Counted from the stretch's first letter, positions 36,116-49,914 are shown. The stretch is DNA of 64,000 nucleotides from Phylloscopus collybita (GCA_027886175.1 JAJNNQ010000011.1:3224001-3288000), one strand, 5' to 3'. Notes: generated by a model from the sequence alone, not told the origin. Numbers and translations: made by a program.

Positions 36116-36750
36116 GCCAGCAGCAGCCGCAGCCCCTCCCCGTGGCCTCGGGCCCGGCCGGGACCCCCCGCTCTGTCCCCGCGCTGATTTTGGGGGGGTC
36201 GTGTGTCCCCCCAGCCCCGCTGGCACTCTGGCCCTGCCCGGCTGCTCCCAGTCTTCCCAGGAAAGCTTCCCAGTTCAGCCCAGTCCCGTTCATGGGGGGC
36301 ACTGGGGAGGGACTTGGGGGGACCCTGCGGGGTGACCGTGCCTGGGGGGGCGGGGGCAGAACGGGCCCTGGGATGGATCGGGAATGGGGACCCCCGTGTG
36401 TCCCCCCCGTGTCACCCCGCTCTGGGGACTCCTTGGGGGGCACCTGAACCCCAACACGGCCCCCAGTGAACCCCAAAATGGCACCAGGACCCCTCTGAGC
36501 TGCCAGGGGAATTTGAGGAGGGGGCTCATGGGGGGTGCCCAGGCCGCGCCCAGAGCCCAGCGCTGCCCCAGCCCGACCTGCCCCGGCTCCATCCCGGGGA
36601 TTGGAAAGGAGGAGGAGTGGGACCCCTCCCAAGGCAATTTGGGGGTCCCAGCCCCCTCTCATCCCCCACTTTTCCACCCCTTCCCCACAACCCCCAACCA
36701 GCCACTGCCACCTCCCCTTGGCTTGGGTTGGAAAGACAGGGATCTGCCAG
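36116..36750 (+). other. 3' flank of the MHC class II beta gene
   Basis: GC-rich 3' UTR and flank. No clear poly(A) signal was seen in the first 500 bases. No other gene. Confidence 0.35.
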
Positions 36751-37030
36751 GGAAAGCTGCAGTTTCCCTTGGAATGGGGAATGCAAACCCCTCACCCCCT
36801 CGGAATGATCATTTTGCAATTCAGGGCTTTCAGGCAAAGATTTGGGAATGGGAAGAACAGTTCTGGACTAGGAATATTCACAATACAAATGTAGTAGAAA
36901 ACCAAACCAACCAACCAAGCAAATAAACAAACAACAATCCTGGAAAACCGTGACAGAGTGAGAGCTACAACCTGACACGCTGTTGGTCAGGGTGCTGGGA
37001 GCAGCCCAAAAGTAAGTGAGAGCTGAACCC
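36750..37030. repeat. ERV-leader-like repeat, first of a pair
   Basis: Contains CAGGGCTTTCAGGCA, AATATTCACAATACAAATGTAG, a CAACCAACCAAGC-type run and CCTGACACGCTGTTGGTCAGG. The same order recurs at 37.7-37.88 kb. The two bracket 0.7 kb, possibly flanking parts of an ERV. Related to the 10.4 kb block. Confidence 0.5.
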
Positions 37031-37698
37031 CTCAGCCCCTCCAAACGATTCCAATTTTGCAGCCCAGGGCTCTGGAGCCGTGCCTTGCTGTCTCTGCCCT
37101 CGCCTGCCCCGGGCAGCCCTGGCAGCGGCTGCAGGCGAGCGGTGCAGCTCAGCAGGCTGAGCAACTGAGCCCAGCCGGGGGGTTCCTTACAGCCCAGCTC
37201 CAGGGCTGGCAGCTGGGATGGAGCTGAGGAGAATCAAGGAGGACTCTGCTGAGGAGTGGCCACTGAAGGTTCTTGAGGGCTCAGGGGAGCAGCCTCAGCC
37301 CAGGGAGTCTGCCTCAGCAGAGCACAGAGTGCCCTGGGCCAGCTGCTTTGAACAGGGGCAGGAGCGCAGGGAAGGATCAGGGAAGGAGCAACCAGGGAGG
37401 GCCAGGGAGTGGCCCTGGGGATGAGAGACTCCTCCAGGAGCCAATCCCTGGGGGAAGGAGGGACCTCCTCGCATCCTGGCCTACCACACCACGCCTCCCC
37501 TGGAACTTTCTAGAGCCAGGGAGAGGCCTCGGTGAGATGGACAGGTCCTTGGGGGTGGGGAGCAGGAGACTGACATCAAACTGGAACTGGGGAAACAACT
37601 GTGGGGTGAAACCAATGGGGGTTCAACGGGGGTACATGGAACCCACCAAATGAACAGTCTGAACACAGATTTAACAGAGAAAATCAAACACACCACTA
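37030..37698. other. Sequence between paired repeats
   Basis: Open frames of 68 and 126 codons at 37218-37653 are not recognised. Position between two leader-like repeats suggests ERV origin, but no retroviral motif is visible. Confidence 0.25.
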
Positions 37699-37885
37699 CA
37701 GGGCTTTCAGGCAGAGATTTGGGAATAGGAATAACAGTTCTTTACCAGGAATATTCACAATACAAATGTAGGAGTACAAAATCAACCCAAGCAAACAAAC
37801 AAAAATCCCAGAAACCCTGACAGAGTCAGAGATACAACCTGACACCCTGTTGGTCAGGCTGTTGGGAGCAGTCCACAGTCAGTCC
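37698..37885. repeat. ERV-leader-like repeat, second of a pair
   Basis: Second copy of the 36.75-37.03 kb block, containing CCTGACACCCTGTTGGTCAGG. Confidence 0.5.
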
Positions 37886-38300
37886 TCCTGGAGTGGCAGA
37901 TGTGGTTCTGTTGGGGCAGAGATGATCCTGAGAGAAAAGGGCCCAGTGATGGTGAGAAGGGTCTGATCTTCCTCCGGGAATCCAGTGGAACCAGATCCCT
38001 GGTGTTCCTACGTCTCAGTTTTTATCCAGGGAGGAATGGTTGGCTCCTCCCACACTGGGTGGAGCATCTCCCAATGGGATGATGGAATGTGTCCTGTCAC
38101 GTCTGAGCCTGCATGGCCCATCAGCAGAAGATATCCCCTGGAGGGTGGACAGGTGGTGAAAGAGATAAGAAACACTGCCCCACCTGGTTTGAACAGCTGG
38201 CCCGTTATCAGAAAGCATCAGCCCCCCTCCCCCCTGGAGTTACAGGAGATAAAGAAAAACATCTCCCCAGCTGCTTTCAATAAATGAAATAGAATCCACA
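37885..38300. other. Unassigned sequence ending in AATAAA
   Basis: No gene recognised. TCAATAAATGAAAT at about 38278-38290 is a possible poly(A) signal on the plus strand, perhaps the 3' part of an LTR that starts in the paired repeat. Confidence 0.3.
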
Positions 38301-38698
38301 TTTTTGGTTCCATAACCCAAGACAGGTAGTAAGTTTGGGTTTTTAGTGTTTAGGTTATTTGAGTAGATAATTTTTGTTACTACCTGTTTTCTTTAACCGT
38401 TGAACTTTTTGGTTTGTGTATTTTTACTGGGTTTGCTGTATATAGAGATTGTTTGTACACAGATATTTTTGTGCTACACTTCCCAGGACCCGTTCCCAGA
38501 GACTGCAAGGGTTTGGGTTTTTTTATTATTTTTAGGTTGATAATTCGATTTTGTGATAGGGATTTGAAATGCTTTGCTTCAGTGTTGTTTAGAGTTGTAG
38601 CTCTGTTTGCAGCATTTTAAAGATGGACTAAATAATTAATTACAGATTGATTAGGTTGTTGAGTGGAATTTTTTTTTTTTTTAGGTTTTGAAGGTTTT

Positions 38699-39115
38699 TT
38701 AGGGGAAAGGATTTAATAGCAGCTTTTGGTCTTTTGCTGGTTGGTTGGGTTTGTGATCTGCTGTTGGTCGGTTGGGTTTGTGATTGGGTGTTGGGAGGTA
38801 TTGAGGGGTTTTGTTTGGATTATTGTTTCCTGGTTGATGAGTTTTGTGTGTGCGCTTTTTTGCTGGGGCCACTGTTGGTGTTTTAGGCTCCCTGTCTGGT
38901 TTAGCTGCTGTTTTGGGTTTATTATTGGGTTTAAATGCTGATTTAAGTTTTTTATTTGCTATAGTTGTTGATTTAGGTTTATTGTTTGGTTTAGCTGCTG
39001 TTTGAGTAGTTGGGGTGTTGGTTGCAGTTTGAGTGACTGGGATCGTTGCTGATTTATCTCCCTGCCCCCCTGTTTTTATTTGCTGTTTTACACTATTTAC
39101 CAGTGTGTGATAAGC
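38699..39115 (-). other. Lys/Pro/Asn/Thr-rich open frame, 138 codons, no ATG
   Basis: Minus-strand frame open from 39115 to TAA at 38701-38699. It begins AYHTLVNSVKQQIKTGGQGD and continues with KPNNKPK repeats and a basic KKRTHKTHQP stretch. It could be a Gag-like or low-complexity remnant. There is no start codon. The absence of stops in A-rich DNA is mildly unusual, but the C/A composition lowers stop frequency. Confidence 0.35.
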
Positions 39116-39719
39116 TTATGTTAGGGCTTATTTTATTGTTATAGTTTTTATTTTTAGAATTATTATGGTGGGGTGTTTTTAGACTTTATGTTACTAGGGT
39201 TTTGAATTTGTTTACATGAAAATTTTTAAGTTCAGGGATCAGAAAATTTTTTAAGGTTTGGTTTATCTTTTTATTTTTAAACTAATCGGGATTTTTTACA
39301 CTTGGGTTTATTTTGGGTTTACTTTTAGGTTAGCAGTTTTATCAGCCTTTCTGGAAAGCTCAGACTTTATTTTAGACAAGCTGTAAACTTTATTCAGGAA
39401 GCTCACTAGATTAAATATTAGGAGAGTGGGGTTTTTACTATTTAGGGGATAGTGACCATTTATAAAAGTAATAGAACTGATTTAAAAGAAAAGCAGGAAA
39501 GAAAAGACTGGAAAGCTTTGTTTTTTCCTTTTTTTTTATCAATTATCAATAAGTTTTAAAATATGTTACTGGAACTGGGATGCAGGGTAGGACAAAGAAG
39601 TTATAAACTAAATATCCTTGGCACAAACTCCAGTACTTGTAGAAGCTATTTATAAATTATAATTACTGAGCTTAGGAGAATAGCTATTTTAATTTGTGTA
39701 TTTTTAGTGCAAAAGTTAT

Positions 39720-40025
39720 GTGTTAGGGACAACGTTGGAGCTATTTTTGGATAAGAAAACAAATTTAGGGACTAGAAAGGTATTAAAATTAAAAAAAAAA
39801 ACGCTTAGGGAACAGAAAAACAGAAAGGATTTTATTTTAAGAGACATTAGGGATTTAAGGAGCAACATGGCTACTGAGTATTTTATTTTTCTAAGAAGTA
39901 TAACTAAAATGTCACTAATATATTTTTTGAGCCCCAAATTGCATGCCAATAACAATGTATATCTTGGTTTACGGCAAATTTGGGAGGAAACCTCTAAAGG
40001 GGGCTCCTCTGGAAAGCAAACTTAA
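39720..40025 (+). other. Open frame of 101 codons in A-rich DNA, unrecognised
   Basis: Starts at GTG and ends at TAA. Its first half is very basic (KVLKLKKKTLREQKNRKDF), followed by an internal MATEYFIF. No family recognised. It lies in a purine-rich stretch, so it may be accidental. Confidence 0.2.
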
Positions 40026-40029
40026 ACAG

Positions 40030-40400
40030 CTCCTTCTCTCAGTTAGTCCAAAAAAGAAAGAACTTCTTCAGAGAAAAGTAGAGAAACGGATTTATTGAAC
40101 AAACAAGATGCCAACAAGCACAAAGAATGAATAATATAAAACAATAAAATTTCTAGCTGCTCTGAAAAAAAATAACAAACTAAAAAAATCTTTGCTGCAA
40201 ATACAGCTCAGCTCACTCAGTCTCTCACCAGTCCCACTCCCTCTAAAACTCCAGGCCACAGCAGGCTGCAAGTGCAAGCCCTCACTGCTCTTCTAAATTT
40301 TTCCATCTAGAAGAAATTGAAACCATCAAAAAAAAATCAAAAAAACATATTAAATTCAGCTAGCTACAACTAATTAAAACCACAAATCTGCTCTCCCCAA
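40030..40400. other. Junction region 3' of ZF3
   Basis: A/T-rich to about 40.38 kb, then it joins the shared ZF 3' flank at ACAAATCTGCTCTCCCC. In units B and D this flank continues into LTR-B. Here it is replaced by the A/T-rich block, marking a breakpoint. Confidence 0.35.
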
Positions 40401-40656
40401 GGAATTCCCAGTGTCTGTCTGTGTCCCGATGAATGTTCCTGCCCCTGCGTTCATCCAGGTGCCCACGGGGAAACAGGAAGATGTGGAGCTCCCCCAGCCA
40501 AGTGTCTTCCCAACAGGAATCACCAGGACCATGGATCACCAGAGCTCTGCCCAACAGGGTCACTGGGGATCATCCAACGCCGATCCTCCCACGGGGGATG
40601 AAGCTGGAGCAGCGCACGAAGCTCTTCCCGCTCTCAGGGCACTCCCAGGGCTTCCC

Positions 40657-41565
40657 TTAGTGGTGCCTCCGTTGGTGTTGGGTCAAGTTAGAACTGTCTG
40701 AGAAGCTCTTCCCACACTCGGGACACTCGTAGGGCCTCTCCCCGGTGTGGATGCGCCGGTGGAGAGTGAGGTGTGAGTTGTGCTTGAAGCCCTTCCTGCA
40801 GTCGGGGCAGCGGAAGGGCCTCTCCTCCGTGTGAATCCGCTGATGGACGAGGAGATCAGAGCTGGTGTGAAACCTCTTCCCACACTGGGGACACTCGTAG
40901 GGCCTCTCCCCAGTGTGGATGCGCTGGTGTCTTCTCAGGTCGGAGCTGCATCCAAATCCCTTCCCGCATTCCAAGCAGGTGTAGGGCCCTTCCCCAGTGT
41001 GGATCACTTGGTGCTGGATCAGTTTTGAGCTTTCTCTGAAGCTCTTCCCACATTCCCCACACTTGTAGGGCTTTTCCCCAGTGTGGATCATCTGGTGTTG
41101 CCTAAGACTGCCCTTCCAGCTGAAGCTCATCCCACACTCCCCACACTCATAGGGCCGTTCGCCCGTGTGGATCACCTGGTGCTGGATCAGGGCTGAGCTC
41201 TCTCTGAAGCTCTTCCCACATTCCCCACACTTGTAGGGCTTTTCTCCAGTGTGGATCATCTGGTGTTTCCTAAGATTGCCCTTCAGGCTGAAGCTCATCC
41301 CACACTCCCCACACTCATAGGGCCGTTCCCCAGTGTGGATCCTCTGGTGCTTGATCAGCTCAGACCTGTAGCTGAAGCCCTTCCCACATTCCAAGCACTT
41401 GTGGGGCTTCTCCCCTCCATCAGCCTTCTCCTCCAGCTCTGAGCTCCGGCTGGATCTCCGGCCGCCCTCCTGGCACAGGGGGGGTCTTTCCTCCTCGCAG
41501 CTCCCTGGGCTGGGTTTGCAGCCCCTCCTCCTGCGGGAGCTCCGGGGCTTTTCCTCTTCCTCCAT
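40657..41565 (-). CDS. ZF3: C2H2 zinc-finger protein, 9 fingers
   Basis: 302 residues from ATG at 41565 to the stop at 40657, on a terminal exon after the acceptor region at 41.6 kb. Same basic leader as ZF1 and ZF2 ([17 protein letters not shown]), then nine C2H2 fingers with TGE[RK]P linkers. Fingers 2-3 and 4-5 look like a duplicated pair ([20 protein letters not shown] and [20 protein letters not shown]), which explains the two extra fingers relative to ZF2 and ZF6. No accessory domain. A candidate promoter is the minus CpG island at 46.95-47.2 kb. Confidence 0.85.
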   Translation of the reverse strand: MEEEEKPRSSRRRRGCKPSPGSCEEERPPLCQEGGRRSSRSSELEEKADGGEKPHKCLECGKGFSYRSELIKHQRIHTGERPYECGECGMSFSLKGNLRKHQMIHTGEKPYKCGECGKSFRESSALIQHQVIHTGERPYECGECGMSFSWKGSLRQHQMIHTGEKPYKCGECGKSFRESSKLIQHQVIHTGEGPYTCLECGKGFGCSSDLRRHQRIHTGERPYECPQCGKRFHTSSDLLVHQRIHTEERPFRCPDCRKGFKHNSHLTLHRRIHTGERPYECPECGKSFSDSSNLTQHQRRHH

Positions 41566-42490
41566 CCGGACACTCCTTGGGAATGACAAATCCTTGTTTG
41601 GGGAGAAAACAAGAGGAGAGAGCCTTAGGCTGGGGGTTCCTCCCTTGTCCAAGTTCCTCTTAGAAAATCATTGGGCACCTTGTGCCTGTAAGAACCTCCA
41701 AAACACCAAGATTCAGCCCAAAAATCCTCCAAGCATCAAGACACAGAACAAAATCTCTTCTAAAACATAAAGGTTCAGCCCCCTGCAAAAACCCAAAGCA
41801 CCAACATTTAGCCCAATAAAGCTCAGAAACACCAAGATTCACTCCCATGAAAATCCTGGATCCCCCTTCCCGGTCACCTGCTGCATGTGGGGGGGCAACG
41901 CTCCCGGGGCTGGGGGAGGCTGCAGATCCAGGGAGGGGTGGAACCTTGTGCTGCCTCCTCTTCCTGCTCCTCCTCCTCCTGTCTCCCTACTCTTCCTCAC
42001 TCTCCTCTTCCTCCTACTGTTCCTCCTTCTCCTGCACAATCCCACCTTCTCCTCCCACGTGCATCCTTTGACCATTTTGTTCTTCATCCCTGCTTCTCCT
42101 TCCCTTCTCCTCCTGCCCCCAGGATTGACTGGGGACCCGAGAGTGTCCAGGAGACAGACGAGTGACAGATCAGGGGGGGCTGGGAAGAGTGAGCAGGGAG
42201 AGAGCACTGAAAATCTCATCAGGGAGGACACTGGGATCTTCAGGGAGGAAACATGGCAGGGCACCCATGCAGGGTGGAAAAGGGAAAGCCAGGAAGGGGT
42301 CCCGGCAAAAGGGATGATGATCCCAAAATGTCTCTGAAGCGTCCCTTGGGAGAATGTTGAGCCAGTTTGAACATTCTCCCAGAGGTAATTAAGGACATGG
42401 ACACCCGGGGGGGCAATAAGGGAAGTCAAGGAGGGATTTGGACAACAGGGGATGGATGGTGTTGGTGTGCTGGGAAGGGAAAGGGTGAAG
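41566..42490. other. 5' flank/intron of ZF3
   Basis: Acceptor, CACCAAGATTCAGCCC-type words, a TCCTCC pyrimidine tract (41.95-42.06 kb), and the segment shared with 20.0-20.4 kb. No gene. Confidence 0.4.
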
Positions 42491-42494
42491 GGGA

Positions 42495-43231
42495 ATGTGC
42501 AGGAATATGGTGAAGGCAAGAAGCAGCAGCAGGAATCGATGTGGGAAGAAAAAGGATGATGGAAAAGAGGAAGAAGATGGGAAATGTGGATTCTACGTGG
42601 AGGGATTGAGATTATCCTTGAATGACTTTGTTTGGGGCGCTGCAGAAATGAATGGTTTTGCAGAAAGCTCAGCAGCTGTCAGAGGATGAGCACCCACAGG
42701 CACTCAGGGGGGCTGCAGGAGGGGCACAAGAAGCCCCTGCAGCACTTGGTCACAAAGGCACAGCAGGGGAAGAAGGCAAGAAGGGAGGAGGAAAAGGCCA
42801 AGGGGAAGAAGGCAAAGGCCATGGCAGAGTTTCTACAGCCCCTGAGGGATCAAGCCCAGGGCCCAAGGGGGCCCCAGCACCCAGGGCACCGGCTCGGCCA
42901 CAAGGACCTGGCAGAGGCATTGCCCTCCTGGGCAGGGGAGAGCCCACCCAAACAGCCCCTGGCAAGGAATCAGGCTTCCAGCTGCAGGCCACAAGGACAC
43001 TGCAAGCACAGACAGCAGCACCCTCACCAGCAGCAAGTCCACCCCTGCAGGGACATGGACTGGGAGGGGTGGCAGAGCTCCCATCACACCAGGGACCCAC
43101 CGCACTGGAGCCCTGGAGAACATTCAGGGTGGCTCTGCATCGACAGGAGGCCTTTCCTCACAGACACAGGGGCCTCTCCATCCACTCTCAATCTCACACC
43201 TAAGGGGGGAAAAGGCCAAAAATGTCTTTGA
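42495..43231 (+). mobile_element. ERV gag 3' end and protease (copy 3)
   Basis: As at 20.4-21.16 kb: charged capsid helix, degraded CCHC knuckle and protease start with D-T-G-A at 43163-43174. It has one extra AAG-type codon in the lysine-rich run. Divergent from ZF3. It is followed by pol in the expected order, so this is the most complete ERV copy, although pol is broken. Confidence 0.65.
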
Positions 43232-44500
43232 TTATTCAGGGGGTGAGTGGGAAAGATGAGCAGCTGTGTTTTATTCAACCACTCTTAGCAGATGTGGGGT
43301 TGGAAATGCAGGAATTTTCATTTGCTCCTAAATGTGATTGTCATTGACTGGGAAGGGATTTGATGGCTAAATTGGGAATGCAAATTAATATTGTCACAGG
43401 TGATACACAGGCTAGTTCACCTGTACCTTGGTGACAAATGTCTGGCAAGGCCAGGGCTGAAGTGAACCCAGAAGTGTGGGCAGCCCCAAGGAAATTGGGA
43501 AAATCAGATCCCCAGCCTCTCTAAATTCCTCTGAAGCCACCAGGACAAGTGGGGTCTAAAAGCAATCCCCTATTCCCAATGAGGGAAGGAAGGGCTCACA
43601 GCCTGTTCTTGAGCCCCTGGGAAAGGCTGGGCTTTTGGAGCCAGGGGTCTCTCCCTGTAATGCTCCTGTGCTGCCAGTCAGGAAATCAGATGGAATCCAC
43701 AGAATGGTGCAGGACCTAAGAACAATAAACAAGATTCTGAAACCCAGGCACCCCACAGTCTCAGATCCTGACACCATCTGGAACCAGGTTCCCTCCTCAC
43801 ACTGCTCCCATTCAGTCCTTGATGGAAAAGATGCTTTCTGGGGATGCCCACTCACACAGGATGGTGAACAGGGTTTGGCCTTGGAGTGGGAACAAGAGGG
43901 AGAAGGGAAAATGGGAAAGACATGGACGGTGCTGCTGCAGGGATGCAGGGAAGCACCAGCCTGATTGGGGCCAGTCTTGCAGAAAACATCAAAAGAATTC
44001 ACCTCACCCCCAGGGATTGGGTTAATGCAGGGTGTGGGTGACTCCAGCTCCAGTCAGGAGGACAAGAAGAAGTGGTAGAAGAAGGCTCTGTGAAATGGCT
44101 CAGTTTTCAGGCTAAAAAGCATCTCGGAGTATTTGATAAAAAAGCAGAAGTAGTCGAGAAAAAGATTAAATATTTGGGACATATTTTGGCTGAAGTTTTC
44201 TGGTGTATTTACCCAGAGAAGGTCCAAGGAATCTCAGAAGTAACCTTACCCAGGAGTAAAAAGGAGATGTGACAGTTATGAGGATTAACAGGGAATTGCA
44301 GGACCTGCCCTGAGGATTCTCTGCTCCAGCCAGAACATTGTGTGACTTTGTAACCCCAGACAGCCTCAGTGTTATGGGATGGACACGAGACAGAGAACAA
44401 AGCTGGAGAAAATAAAAACCCCAAATGATTGATGCCCCAGCCATGGCTCTCCCAGGCTGAGCAAAGGAACTGGAATTGCCTGGGAATGTCAAACAGGCCA
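43231..44500 (+). mobile_element. ERV pol remnant (copy 3), broken
   Basis: RT palm region 43635-43964 is open, then frameshifts and stops. 44072-44272 holds a later RT piece (KKIKYLGHILAE). The catalytic site is degraded as in copy 1 (GVGD in place of YxDD). No env was recognised. Confidence 0.7.
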
Positions 44501-45230
44501 CGGCTGAGCCTGCACTGAAGGCAAGGGAGCAGCAGCCAGGGCTCCACAGCGGGGGAAGCCCCTGTGCCTGCCCACAGATCCTCTGCTGGAATGCTCTGCC
44601 TGGGCACCCTCCCTTGGCATCTCCAGGCACTGCGGGCCAATCCTTGCTGCCACTGCTGCAGCTTCAGGGCTTTCTGTGCCTGCACTGCCACAGGGGCTGG
44701 GGAGACACCGGGAGAATTCCACTCTGGGCCTCAGCCAGACTCACACTCTGGGCTGGCTGGGGTCAGATGGGTGCAAAATAGACCGACTTTAAAATTGTTT
44801 TTTATTTCATTTCTCCACTCAGCCTCAGTTGGCCTTTGCCCCGGGGAAAGGAATTTTCAAGGTTTTATTTGAAGGGATGTTACAGCACTCAGCAGAGATG
44901 AGTTGAACATCTCACCAGACTGGGAAGAGCCCAAAGGATCCCCACAGAGAGAACGACCATCAACAAAACATCAACGCCCATCAGCAACCAGCAACCAACA
45001 CCCAGCCCAGACACTGCCCCTGGAAGAGCTGCAGACACCTGGGCTGGAAAAGGCTGAGAAGGAATTCCAGCAGTGCAGACCTGATTAACATCAGAGGCAA
45101 AGGAATCCGGGTCCAACAGGAAAACAAATCCTGAGACCTCAGCAACTTGGAAGCAATGAACATCAAACCAAGGGATTTCTATGGGTTCCGACTGTAAAAA
45201 GTTTAGGAAAATTCCAGTAAAACTCACATG
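44500..45230 (+). repeat. Triplicated module, copy 3
   Basis: Third copy of the 1290-2010 block. No recognised gene. Confidence 0.6.
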
Positions 45231-46493
45231 TCATGGAATGATTTTCTCTGCACACCGGGCTATGTGTGGATGAAATGATTTCTGTTGCCCATCCTGGCCA
45301 GAATCAAGTGATGCCTTGACTCTCTAACACTAAAGATATTCTTGGAGAGATTTTGTTTTTTTACACAGTTTCAGTGACCAGATTATCATTAGAATAATTT
45401 TTTTGCAATATCCTACTTTTATATTGTCCGTTTGGTTTTGGCCACGAGTGTGAGAATCAATTTTTAGTCCTGGGACAAGAAGTAGAAAAACCTTGATTGC
45501 TTTGGAATGTTTTTGTGTGTGTTTGTGTGTGGCACTTAGTAATCTCAAAATTTTGGTATATCGGTTTTTAAAAGTTCACCTTTAGGTTGCATTTTGCAAA
45601 ACCAGGAGAGCATTAAGGGTGACACTTGAACACATAAACACTTAATAAAACATTGTTTAAAAAAAAAAGAAAAATAGAAAAAAAAAATGCAAAATGTTGA
45701 AGGGGCACATGTGAGTCATTCAGTGGCTGCCCAGGAAGAGAAGCTCCAGTTCCAGGCAGGCAGGAGAGGAGCTTTAGAAATGCAAATTAACCCTGCTGGA
45801 GAAAAGTGTGGACAATGCACCAGGGGCTCCTTGCCTGGGGCAGGAATTGGGCTGATTCCCTCTGTCCCTCAGCCCAAGCTCTGCCTGCTCACAAAGACAG
45901 AATTTGCACAGCTAAAGGCAGAGGCCGGAGTGAGGATCTCTGACTCTGCAACAGAAATTGGTTCAGCTGCAAAAGGAAACAGCAAACGGAAAATTTGAGA
46001 AAGCTTCACTAAAATAAGTGAGAGGCAATCACCCCTCTCCCCACTCCAACATGTGTTGTCCCTGTCTGTGTCACACAGGGAGCATCAGAGCACTGGAGTG
46101 TTTCTGCTGCCACAAGTTCAGAGAAATCAGTTGGGAATCCAAGAATGTGATGATTTAACTACAGAAAAGAGACAAATTGATGCAGCCCTGGCTGGATGGA
46201 GCACCCAAAAATGGGGAAAAGATGAAACGGCCACCAGAACAAATCCTACAACACCACAGACCAGCTCCTGGGAATCCCAAGGAATTCAGATCAGGAGCCA
46301 GAGAACCCAGTGAGCATTCCAATGGCATAACTGAAACGGATACAAAAGCACAGGGAATGAAGTCACGGAGAATAATCCCAAAACCAAAGAGGACCCAGGA
46401 AGAAAAAAAAGTCAGTGAGTGAATCTGCTTGGAGATAGGGCCGGGGACATGGAGATAAGGAAGGAATGCGAGAAACTCATCAGTATCAGAAAA
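45230..46493. repeat. Intergenic triplicated segment, copy 3 (more diverged)
   Basis: Matches 2010-3150 with more substitutions than copy 2. Short A-rich tract at 45659-45690. No gene. Confidence 0.5.
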
Positions 46494-46860
46494 TGTTACT
46501 CATTGACACGGACTGCTGCTCAGCCAAGATCCTGCTGAATTCCTGAACACGGAGAAGAAGAACAAACCCTGAACAGAGCCAGGAATATCGGATGTTATAC
46601 AAAAGGGGGGTGCATATTAACGAGGACATGCAGTAGGCGAATCGGGAAGGCTGAACTTTCCAAGGACCTTCGCCAGCGGGCAAAGGGAGAGGGAGACGCA
46701 GAAGGGAAAATCAGGATAAAAAGGAGGCTGCGAACTACAACAATTGGAGAGACCGCATGGCAAATGCCGCATGGCCTCTCCCTTTGTTCATGAATAAAGT
46801 CACTTTTACAGGACTCCTCTGGCTCCTTCGGGCACAGAAACCTCTGGCGATGCCAATTTT
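46494..46860 (+). mobile_element. Solo LTR (LTR-A family), best-preserved copy
   Basis: Begins TGTTACTCATTGACACGG. It has a TATA-like ATAAAAAGG at about 46717, a transcription-start-like region after it, and a poly(A) signal in ATGAATAAAGTCAC near 46793, then about 60 bases of U5-like sequence. Inverted partner at 57110-56745. Confidence 0.6.
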
Positions 46861-46939
46861 CCCGCTCAGGCCCGGGGACAGCGCAGCGCCTCCGTCCTAC
46901 CCACAGGAACCGGGACGAGCCAGCGCTGCTCCGGCCCCG

Positions 46940-47480
46940 GCTCCTGCCCAGGCACCCGCGGGAAGGAGACCGCGGGCAGCCGCTCCCGCAGCGCCCTCAG
47001 GGCACGGGGAACACGGCGCGGACACGGCACAACCCAGCCACAGCCAGAGCCCCCTGCCGCCCCCTCCGCCCGCAGCCAGCCCTGAGCCCTGGCACAACCC
47101 AGCGCGGCTCCCACCTGCGCCGGGGCCGCCTCCACACCGAGGATGCGAAAATGGCGCCTCTGAAAAGCCAGGGCTGTCCTTCTGCCCGCTCTGCCCAATC
47201 ACCGTGCAGTGAGAGCCAGGAGTGACGGCACCATCAGCCAATGGCTGCGAGGCAGGGGCGGGCTCTGTACACGGCCCAGCCCCGCCCCGCGCTCTCAGGC
47301 CCCGCCCCCGGGCTGTCTGAGGGCAAAGCCGCAGATGAGGAACAGCCCTGGGACGGGCCCGGGCCCGAGGCGGGATGGAGCTGAAAACACAAACAAAGTT
47401 CTCCGCACCTCCCGCACCGCCTTGCCCAGCCCTGCCTGCTGGGTGCCTCCGACTCAGAGTGAAGCCCTGAAGCCTCACTT
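46940..47480 (-). promoter_or_regulatory. CpG-island promoter (minus), candidate for ZF3
   Basis: Island with AAAATGGCGCC at 47149-47158 and CCAAT boxes at about 47188 and 47239. The GCCGCCGCC run seen in sister islands is shortened here. The minus strand leads to ZF3 5.5 kb away. Confidence 0.45.
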
Positions 47481-47879
47481 CTCCTACCCCCTACCTAGGA
47501 GCATCAGTTCATCACTTTGATTTCCCCGAAAAAGGGAAAACTGCCCCAATCTCTTGTCAATGAGTGGAAGACGGGAGAGATTTCTGTTCAGAAAACTCCA
47601 AAATTTCAGAGTTCGACAATGAGAAGTAAATGCAGACCCTTAAAATCAGCCTCCCCTGACGCCTCCCTCCTTCCAGCTCCACCTCCTCCCCCGGCAGAGC
47701 AGGGAGACAGGGAATGGGGCCATGGTCAGTTCGTGCCCCGGGGCTTTTCCGGCTGCTCAGGGACAGGAGCTGTTCCCCTGCTGCACCCTGGGCTCCCTCC
47801 CACAGCAGAGCTCTCCAGGAACTCCCAGTGAGAGCGATTCTGGGAGGGAAAGCGCTCCCAGTTCCTTCCCGCTGCTCCC

Positions 47880-48120
47880 AGGATCGCTCCCGGTGCCGCG
47901 CGGGGCGGGGCCGCTTTGGAACCCCCCCGGGGCAGAGCGCGGCTGCTTTTGGGTGTCGGCACCGCCCGGGCCGGGCTGGGAGCGGAGGAGGAGCGGGAGG
48001 AAGAGCAGGGACAGAGGAGGAAGAGGAGGAGCAGCAACACCACGCGGTTTTCCCGCCCGCCCGCTCCGGCCGCAGCTCCCCCGGCTCCGGCAGCATCGCG
48101 CACCCCGGAACCCGCAGGTG
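47880..48120 (+). promoter_or_regulatory. CpG island and non-coding first exon of ZF4
   Basis: GC-rich block with AGGAGGAGCGGGAGGAAGAG purine run, ending in CCGCAG|GTGAGCGGG at about 48118, a good donor. The inverted counterpart serves ZF5 (55.45-55.75 kb). Confidence 0.45.
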
Positions 48121-48440
48121 AGCGGGGAGAGGGAGCTCGCCCCAAATCCATCGGGGGGGGCTCCGAGAGGGTTTTTTTTTTCGGGGCAGGGGATGTTTGG
48201 CTCTTGCAGGACTCCAAAGCCGAGGCGGAGATGCCCCTGGAGGGATCTTGCGGGGTCCCAGGTGGCGATGGCCCGGTCCTGGCGGGCAGAGCCTGGAGAT
48301 GAGCGGGGTCCGGGACTCCGAGGCTGAAAGGGGCGCTGACTTCTGCAGCTGCGCTTGGGCAGCGGGACCATCAAACCCAACGCGCTCAGCCCTTGTTTTC
48401 CCACCCAAACCAGGATCTCGTATTCCCAAACCTTGGCCGG

Positions 48441-49914
<1,474 letters not shown>

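Larger units (their letters stand above)
38300..40030 (-). other. A/T-rich block, strongly strand-asymmetric, possible A-rich ERV
   Basis: Composition changes abruptly: the plus strand is T/G-rich to about 39.45 kb, so the minus strand is A/C-rich, and then purine-rich. It has no counterpart elsewhere in the window. A-biased coding strands are typical of some retroviruses, and a lysine/proline-rich open frame lies inside. No RT or protease motif is seen. Confidence 0.35.

Noticed and set aside
34869..36677. 602-codon antisense frame across the MHC class II beta locus
   Set aside because: It crosses exons and G-rich introns of the real gene, is extremely proline-rich and has no domain. A composition artefact.
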